10,228 nt of DNA from Woeseiaceae bacterium (lineage in GTDB: Bacteria > Pseudomonadota > Gammaproteobacteria > Steroidobacterales > Woeseiaceae), in assembly GCA_013138675.1 (NCBI GenBank), contig WTCH01000121.1, positions 1 to 10,228 of the forward strand, read 5' to 3'. Of the stretch, positions 6,701-10,228 are shown one piece after another. The number at the start of each line of letters is the position of its first letter. Position 1 is the first letter of the stretch. A program made the position numbers and the translations under genes. The notes beneath the pieces were generated by a model that was given only the letters and a program-made list of their open reading frames with translations, made no database searches and had not been told where the DNA came from.

Positions 6701-8385
6701 GGCCAGACCTCGGACAGGTATTTCCAGTTCACGAAGTAGTACAGGACGAACGCGACGAAGAAGATGCTGACCAGCATAATGGTTCCTGGAATCTTCAGCG
6801 TCTCGGAACTGCCGTAGTGCGATACCGCGACAGACTCCGGCGGAACCTCTGGATAGGAAGGCTTTTCATCTTCGGCGAGTTTCTTGCCGAAGAACACCGA
6901 GCCGACCACCACAACGACAAACATAATGCCGCCAATCGCTGCCAGGATCGCGAAAATGCCATTCAGGGTCATCATCAGATAGGCGGCTGCCGGATAGTCA
7001 AATGGCAAGACGGCATCGGCGAACGTCATGTCCCAGTGTCGTCGTGACACACCAAGTGTGCCCGCACCCATCATGAATATTGATATACCAGCGACGCCGA
7101 AACCGAATACATACGGTTGCCATCTGGCGATTTTCTTCATCATGAGTTCACGACGGAAGATCAACGGCACGAGTAAATAGGTGATCGCCATGAAGGCGAG
7201 CGTCGTACCTGCCACGACCGTACCGTGGAAATGACCGGGTACATAGATGGTGTTGTGCATGATCAGGTTGATCTGCTCCGTACCCATTACGACGCCCGAG
7301 ATGCCGCCAATGAAGCCGAAGAACACCAGCGACATAAACATGCCGGAGAACGCCGGATTATCCCAGGGTGCCTTACGCAGCCACTCAAACATGCCCTTGG
7401 TCAGTCCTCGCGATCTCTGCGCGGCTTCAATCGCGCCCGGCACGCTCAAGCCGTGAATCATGCTACCGAGGACAGCCAGGTACATGGCGTAACTGGTGTT
7501 GAAGATCTTCCATTCGGAGCTGAGTCCGGGCTCGGCAAGCAGGTGGTGCGCGCTTGCGAGCTGCAGGAATAGTATGTACATCAGGAATGCCATTCGACTG
7601 ATCTTCTCTGACAGTGGCTTGGCACCAAAGACCATCGCGGCAATGGCGTACCAGACCGCGACGTGGGCCGCCACATTGATCTGCTGCGATGAGTGCCCCA
7701 TCGCCCACCAGATTGTTTTATAGATCAGTGGATCGATGTGGCTGACGAGGCCTACCGACCACAGTAAGGTCGGTATCAGGATGATGGCGCCGGAGGCGAT
7801 TGTGAACACGGCGATAATTGCCGCAGTCAACGCGCCAAATGTCACGAGCGGGATGGACCCTTCATAGGTCTTCTCCCTTTTGGCAACGACAAGGGTGCCG
7901 AAAAATACCCCGCAACCGAGTAGCGCCCCCACCGCGAAGAGAATAACGCCAAGGTAGAAGTGCGGTTCGGCCATCATTGGCACGTAAGACGTGAACATGA
8001 CGCTCGAGCCGCCCTGCAGAACGGCAACATTGGTTGTCACTGCACCAACCAGCATGAGGCCGAAGCCGGTCCAGGCCCATTTTGGCCCAGCCAGTCGCGA
8101 GTTCAGCACCACGGCCGAGGCGAAATACAGCACCGCCATCTCGAAAAAGATGATCCATACCAAGAGAACATCAAAGCCGTGTGCCGTTAGCGCGAGATAG
8201 AACCAGTCCGCCGGAAGGAAATGCACCGCCGGCCAACGCGTCAACGCGACTAACAGACCAAACAGGCCACCAATCGCGAGAAATACAATCGCGACGACGG
8301 CGTTGGCCTTGATAAGATTTTCAGCTGCCCGATCGACACGCAGACCGGTTGTCGGGCAGGTACGGTAATCGAATAATTTACCCAT
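6691..8385 (-). CDS. Heme-copper subunit I, sNOR (NorS)-like nitric oxide reductase candidate
   Basis: This 564-residue, roughly 13-helix inner-membrane protein aligns along its length with family-B (ba3-type) oxidase subunit I, for example in PWDNPAF (340-346) and VPGHFH (382-387). All metal-binding histidines are present: His69 and His387 (low-spin heme), His385 (high-spin heme), and His231, His280 and His281 (CuB). The O2-reductase signature GHPxVY, whose Tyr is cross-linked to the CuB His, is replaced by GHSSQQ, with Gln235 at the Tyr position. Loss of this Tyr is a mark of NO reductases, and the company of CuA subunit II and SenC fits the sNOR class (2 NO to N2O plus water, using periplasmic electron carriers). 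A divergent oxidase cannot be excluded. The ATG at 8385 is chosen because GGGAGG lies eight bases upstream. An extension to 8478 would overlap subunit II by 80 bases and adds a Ser/Thr-rich stretch unlike the family. Heme type (a or b) cannot be told; no heme a synthesis gene is in the window. Confidence 0.92.
   Translation of the reverse strand: MGKLFDYRTCPTTGLRVDRAAENLIKANAVVAIVFLAIGGLFGLLVALTRWPAVHFLPADWFYLALTAHGFDVLLVWIIFFEMAVLYFASAVVLNSRLAGPKWAWTGFGLMLVGAVTTNVAVLQGGSSVMFTSYVPMMAEPHFYLGVILFAVGALLGCGVFFGTLVVAKREKTYEGSIPLVTFGALTAAIIAVFTIASGAIILIPTLLWSVGLVSHIDPLIYKTIWWAMGHSSQQINVAAHVAVWYAIAAMVFGAKPLSEKISRMAFLMYILFLQLASAHHLLAEPGLSSEWKIFNTSYAMYLAVLGSMIHGLSVPGAIEAAQRSRGLTKGMFEWLRKAPWDNPAFSGMFMSLVFFGFIGGISGVVMGTEQINLIMHNTIYVPGHFHGTVVAGTTLAFMAITYLLVPLIFRRELMMKKIARWQPYVFGFGVAGISIFMMGAGTLGVSRRHWDMTFADAVLPFDYPAAAYLMMTLNGIFAILAAIGGIMFVVVVVGSVFFGKKLAEDEKPSYPEVPPESVAVSHYGSSETLKIPGTIMLVSIFFVAFVLYYFVNWKYLSEVWPLS
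6708..6711 (-). promoter_or_regulatory. Shine-Dalgarno-like GAGG before a possible ATT start
   Basis: GAGG on the minus strand, seven bases before ATT at 6700, inside the final codons of subunit I. It is the main reason for proposing the ATT start of the SCO gene. The motif is short and could be chance. Confidence 0.4.
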
Positions 8386-8393
8386 GATTATTT

Positions 8394-8399
8394 CCTCCC
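8394..8399 (-). promoter_or_regulatory. Strong ribosome binding site for subunit I
   Basis: GGGAGG on the minus strand is eight bases upstream of ATG at 8385 and overlaps the stop codon of the subunit II gene. It fixes the subunit I start and suggests that ribosomes ending subunit II restart directly on subunit I. Confidence 0.8.
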
Positions 8400-8932
8400 T
8401 ACTCGACGACGTAGATCTTGCCAACCATGTTGTGGTGGCCGATCCCGCAGAATTCGTTACAAAGCACCCCGTACTCACCGGCCACGTCGGGCGTGATCGT
8501 TACGATCATTTCGTAGCCGGGTTGGACCGAGAGATTGATATTGACAGGTTGCAGAGAAAAACCGTGTTGCCAGTCCATTGAGGACAGGTGCAGGCGATAG
8601 CTCTGGTCCTTTTCAAATTCCAGGATTGGCCACCATTGCCATAAACGTGCAATCAGGTAGACGTCGCTACCAGGTGGTGGGCGGACGACGGGAAAACCGC
8701 TTTCCTCCCGGACCTGGTACTCATCAATCATTGCCTGCGCTTTTTGAGCAAAAGCCTGTGGCTTGATCTGGTAGGCCTCGTTAGAGAGGTTTTGCTTTCC
8801 GGCGCCGTGCCAGTAAATCATCATGAAGAACATGATGAGGCCCCAGGTAAAAGCGACGATAATCCAGATCAACTCGATCTTGGCTATGGGTTGTCGCCAC
8901 CAGATGCGTTCACTCGGTGGTGTTAGTGCCAT
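8399..8932 (-). CDS. Heme-copper subunit II with CuA site, NorY-like
   Basis: This 177-residue subunit II is short, as in ba3-type enzymes, with one N-terminal transmembrane helix (about residues 19-41) and a periplasmic cupredoxin domain. The CuA binding set is complete: His123 (in DWQHGF) and the C-terminal CNEFCGIGHHNM motif giving Cys158, Glu160, Cys162, His166 and Met169. The aromatic WQWWP (98-102) sits where electrons enter from the donor in this family. Glu20 near the helix start may correspond to the Glu at the mouth of the K proton channel in ba3 subunit II. It takes electrons from a soluble periplasmic donor (cytochrome c or cupredoxin, not encoded here) and hands them to subunit I. 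A clear Shine-Dalgarno (GGGGAG, seven bases before the ATG) supports the start. It lies 12 bases after the small subunit gene and 13 before subunit I. Taken with subunit I it is the CuA subunit of an sNOR-like complex. Confidence 0.93.
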   Translation of the reverse strand: MALTPPSERIWWRQPIAKIELIWIIVAFTWGLIMFFMMIYWHGAGKQNLSNEAYQIKPQAFAQKAQAMIDEYQVREESGFPVVRPPPGSDVYLIARLWQWWPILEFEKDQSYRLHLSSMDWQHGFSLQPVNINLSVQPGYEMIVTITPDVAGEYGVLCNEFCGIGHHNMVGKIYVVE

Positions 8933-8944
8933 CTTGGTTCTCCC

Positions 8945-9130
8945 CTAATCCGCTATCGGAATCTGAGTGATCTCGATGATTCCCCAAATGATATAGAACA
9001 CCGCCGGAACAGCGATTCCAAGAACCAGCAGCACAAACGGATTGTCCAGCAAGCGCTGCATCATTGGAATATCTTCGGGTTCGGGTGCTTCTTCGGACGT
9101 GGGCGCGTCTACGTTGTTGTTTTCACTCAT
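8945..9130 (-). CDS. Small single-helix subunit of the heme-copper complex
   Basis: This 61-residue protein has an acidic, Pro-rich N-terminal arm (residues 1-22) and one hydrophobic helix (about 32-54), ending in QIPIAD. Size, topology and position just before subunit II resemble the small IIa-type helix subunit of ba3 oxidases, which caps subunit I; sequence similarity cannot be tested here. A Shine-Dalgarno AGGGGG lies six bases before the ATG. It seems to be the first gene of the tight cluster, following the 63-base spacer. Confidence 0.75.
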   Translation of the reverse strand: MSENNNVDAPTSEEAPEPEDIPMMQRLLDNPFVLLVLGIAVPAVFYIIWGIIEITQIPIAD

Positions 9131-9193
9131 TTTATTCCCCCTACAAAGACATGTAGATTTCCATAGATTAGAATAGCCAAAAATACGGGTATA
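9131..9193 (-). promoter_or_regulatory. AT-rich leader of the respiratory cluster, with an inverted repeat
   Basis: This is the only sizeable non-coding gap inside the minus-strand block, so it is the best place for a promoter of the respiratory genes. A perfect inverted repeat CTACA-N6-TGTAG lies at 9141-9156 and overlaps by two bases the Shine-Dalgarno AGGGGG (9137-9142). A protein bound there, or a small hairpin, could block expression. I could not match it to NsrR, NorR, FNR or sigma-54 consensus sites. The -10-like TATTCT and TAATCT hexamers have no good -35 partner. Confidence 0.4.
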
Positions 9194-9379
9194 TCAGGGA
9201 TTCCCCGTATAGATACGGATGATACTGAAGGAGATCAGAGCGAGGGTCAAAAGGATGCCGAAAAACAGCAGCGAGCGGTGCTCGAAGCGCTTGCCGGCGG
9301 CGACCTCGATACGATCTACGATCCAGCTGGAGCCCAGGTACAAAATAGCGGCGGCAAGCGTGAAATAAATGAATTGCAC
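9194..9379 (-). CDS. Small two-helix membrane protein
   Basis: This 61-residue protein has two predicted transmembrane helices (about residues 3-21 and 36-56), joined by a charged loop RIEVAAGKRFEHR. I do not recognise a family. The start is GTG at 9379, 14 bases after the rpiA stop; no strong Shine-Dalgarno is visible, so reading may be coupled to rpiA. A second open frame covers the same bases (9168-9431) but encodes Arg-rich, low-hydrophobicity sequence and is less likely. It may be a small accessory subunit of the respiratory complex or an rpiA-linked protein; the spacer after it leaves this open. Confidence 0.6.
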   Translation of the reverse strand: MQFIYFTLAAAILYLGSSWIVDRIEVAAGKRFEHRSLLFFGILLTLALISFSIIRIYTGNP

Positions 9380-9393
9380 AGGGCCGCCGCGGG

Positions 9394-10053
9394 CTACGCG
9401 CGCATTTCTCTGACGCCGGACTCATCCGCAATCAGCAGAATGTCCGCACAGCGGTGCGCAAAGATGCCAACCGTCAGAATTCCCGGAATCTGATTCAGTC
9501 GCGTTTCCATCTCCAGCGGGTTGCTGATGTTGAGTTCATGCACATCAAGAATGTGATTACCATTGTCCGTAACGAAGCCTTCGCGCCAGATCGGCTGTGC
9601 GCGCAACTTCACGAGCTGCCGGGACACGTAGCTCTGCGCCATTGGCAGGACCTCGATCGGAAGAGGGAACGTACCGAGCATGCCGACGAGTTTGCTTTCA
9701 TCGACAATGCAGACGAAGCGTCGTGCCGCACCCGCAAGGACCTTTTCTCGGGTCAGTGCGCCACCACCGCCTTTTATCAGGTGCAGTCGCTTATTGGCCT
9801 CATCCGCGCCATCAATGTAGATATCGACAGGGCCGACCTCGTTAAGCGTCGACACGTCGAAGCCCTGTTCCTGGAGCAAGGTGCTCGATGATTTGGAGCT
9901 CGAAACGACCTTGTCGACTCGATCCTTGACCGTCGGCAATAGCCTGATCAGCTCGTTGACCGTTGATCCGGTACCGATGCCAACCACGGTGCCCGGCTCG
10001 ATGAATTCGAGAGACGCTTTGGCGGCATTCCGTTTTTTGTTGGAGGAGTCCAT
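9394..10053 (-). CDS. rpiA: Ribose-5-phosphate isomerase A
   Basis: RpiA interconverts ribose 5-phosphate and ribulose 5-phosphate in the non-oxidative pentose phosphate pathway, in the cytoplasm. The 219-residue length is normal. Family motifs are all present: the phosphate loop GIGTGST (25-31), the Ser-rich loop at 51-57, DGADE (81-85, with Asp81 and Asp84), and KGGGGAL followed by REK (94-104). These include Lys94 and the catalytic base Glu103, at the same numbers as in the E. coli enzyme. The start ATG at 10053 has AGG eight bases upstream. It is a housekeeping gene and probably not functionally tied to the respiratory cluster, though transcription may run on into it because no terminator is seen between them. 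Confidence 0.97.
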   Translation of the reverse strand: MDSSNKKRNAAKASLEFIEPGTVVGIGTGSTVNELIRLLPTVKDRVDKVVSSSKSSSTLLQEQGFDVSTLNEVGPVDIYIDGADEANKRLHLIKGGGGALTREKVLAGAARRFVCIVDESKLVGMLGTFPLPIEVLPMAQSYVSRQLVKLRAQPIWREGFVTDNGNHILDVHELNISNPLEMETRLNQIPGILTVGIFAHRCADILLIADESGVREMRA

Positions 10054-10066
10054 AGTCGACGCCTAG

Positions 10067-10094
10067 TTTATACTGAAATTAGACCGAAAATGCA
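10067..10094 (-). promoter_or_regulatory. Possible weak promoter of rpiA
   Basis: TATAAA (10072-10067, read on the minus strand) is a fair -10 box 13 bases before the rpiA ATG. The hexamer 16 bases upstream, TGCATT, is a poor -35 box. Position after the terminator and before rpiA is the main support. Confidence 0.25.
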
Positions 10095-10111
10095 GATGCG
10101 CCCCACACAAA

Positions 10112-10133
10112 AGTGCCCGCATAAGCGGGCACT
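10112..10133 (-). terminator. Hairpin terminator of the truncated right-edge gene
   Basis: A perfect nine-base-pair GC-rich stem, AGTGCCCGC and GCGGGCACT, encloses a four-base loop. Read on the minus strand, the stem runs straight into TTTTG, as in a short intrinsic terminator. It lies about 45 bases after the stop of the right-edge gene. It should separate that gene from rpiA. On the plus strand no T-run follows. Confidence 0.65.
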
Positions 10134-10178
10134 CTGTGTTGGCTTGGAAGAAAACCAATCTTCCTCGCAGACTAAAAG

Positions 10179-10228
10179 CTAGCGTTTTTTCCGGCGGGTA
10201 GCTTTTTTCTTCGTCGCTTTCCGTCGGG
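10179..10228 (-). CDS. C-terminus of a Lys/Arg-rich protein, truncated by the window edge
   Basis: One minus-strand frame gives RRKATKKKATRRKKR followed by TAG at 10179. Such K/A/T/R-rich tails occur in histone H1-like nucleoid proteins and on some ribosome- or RNA-binding proteins. The hairpin terminator just downstream supports a real gene end. With only 15 codons visible, the family cannot be named. Confidence 0.5.
   Translation of the reverse strand, partial: RRKATKKKATRRKKR

Noticed and set aside
8386..8478. Upstream extension of subunit I to a start at 8478
   Set aside because: It would overlap the subunit II gene by 80 bases and adds a Ser/Thr-rich stretch unlike the family. The ATG at 8385 has a strong ribosome binding site.
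6691..8932. Ordinary ba3 cytochrome c oxidase
   Set aside because: The overall family is right, but the catalytic Tyr is missing. I kept it only as the alternative to a nitric oxide reductase.
9168..9431. 87-codon minus-strand frame over the small membrane gene
   Set aside because: Its product is Arg-rich with no clear helix and it overlaps the rpiA end; the frame at 9194-9379 gives two good transmembrane helices.
9454..9891. 145-codon plus-strand frame inside rpiA
   Set aside because: The opposite strand encodes an unmistakable RpiA with catalytic residues in place.
10105..10140. Terminator acting on the plus strand
   Set aside because: No T-run follows the stem on the plus strand and no plus-strand gene ends nearby.

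Overview
The window looks like chromosomal DNA of a gammaproteobacterium. The protein styles and the gene set (RpiA, bacteriohemerythrin, SCO/SenC, family-B heme-copper oxidase) support this. A marine or sediment lineage is possible, but genus and species cannot be read from the sequence. No tRNA, rRNA, CRISPR array, insertion sequence or phage gene was seen. Coding density is very high and no gap exceeds about 140 bases.

Layout. On the + strand, 141-3437 encodes one large secreted protein of Asp-box (BNR/sortilin-like) beta-propellers. Everything else reads on the - strand and ends 7 bases from that gene, tail to tail. In transcription order from the right edge: the Lys/Arg-rich C-terminus of a truncated gene (10228-10179), a hairpin terminator, rpiA, a two-helix small membrane protein, then, after a 63-base AT-rich spacer, a tight respiratory cluster. 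The cluster is a one-helix small subunit, a CuA-bearing subunit II, heme-copper catalytic subunit I, a SCO/SenC copper protein, a three-part cytochrome b / 2x[4Fe-4S] ferredoxin / MvhD-like fusion, an unrecognised membrane-anchored protein, and a bacteriohemerythrin. Gaps in the cluster are 10-13 bases or overlaps of 4-10 bases, so it is very probably one operon.

Main interpretation. Subunit I aligns with family-B (ba3-type) oxidases and keeps all six metal-binding histidines. However, the tyrosine that is cross-linked to the CuB histidine in O2 reductases is a glutamine (His231, Gln235). With an intact CuA subunit II and a SenC neighbour this matches the sNOR type of nitric oxide reductase (NorS/NorY/SenC, described in ammonia oxidisers) better than an oxygen reductase. 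The fusion protein keeps four cytochrome b heme ligands and a PEWY-like LDWY motif on the predicted periplasmic side. It has no Rieske partner here and ends in cytosolic Fe-S modules. It may connect the quinone pool with a cytosolic redox carrier and thereby serve the reductase. The hemerythrin, with all seven iron ligands, could bind NO or O2. The biochemical roles of the fusion, the 167-aa protein and the whole module are inference.
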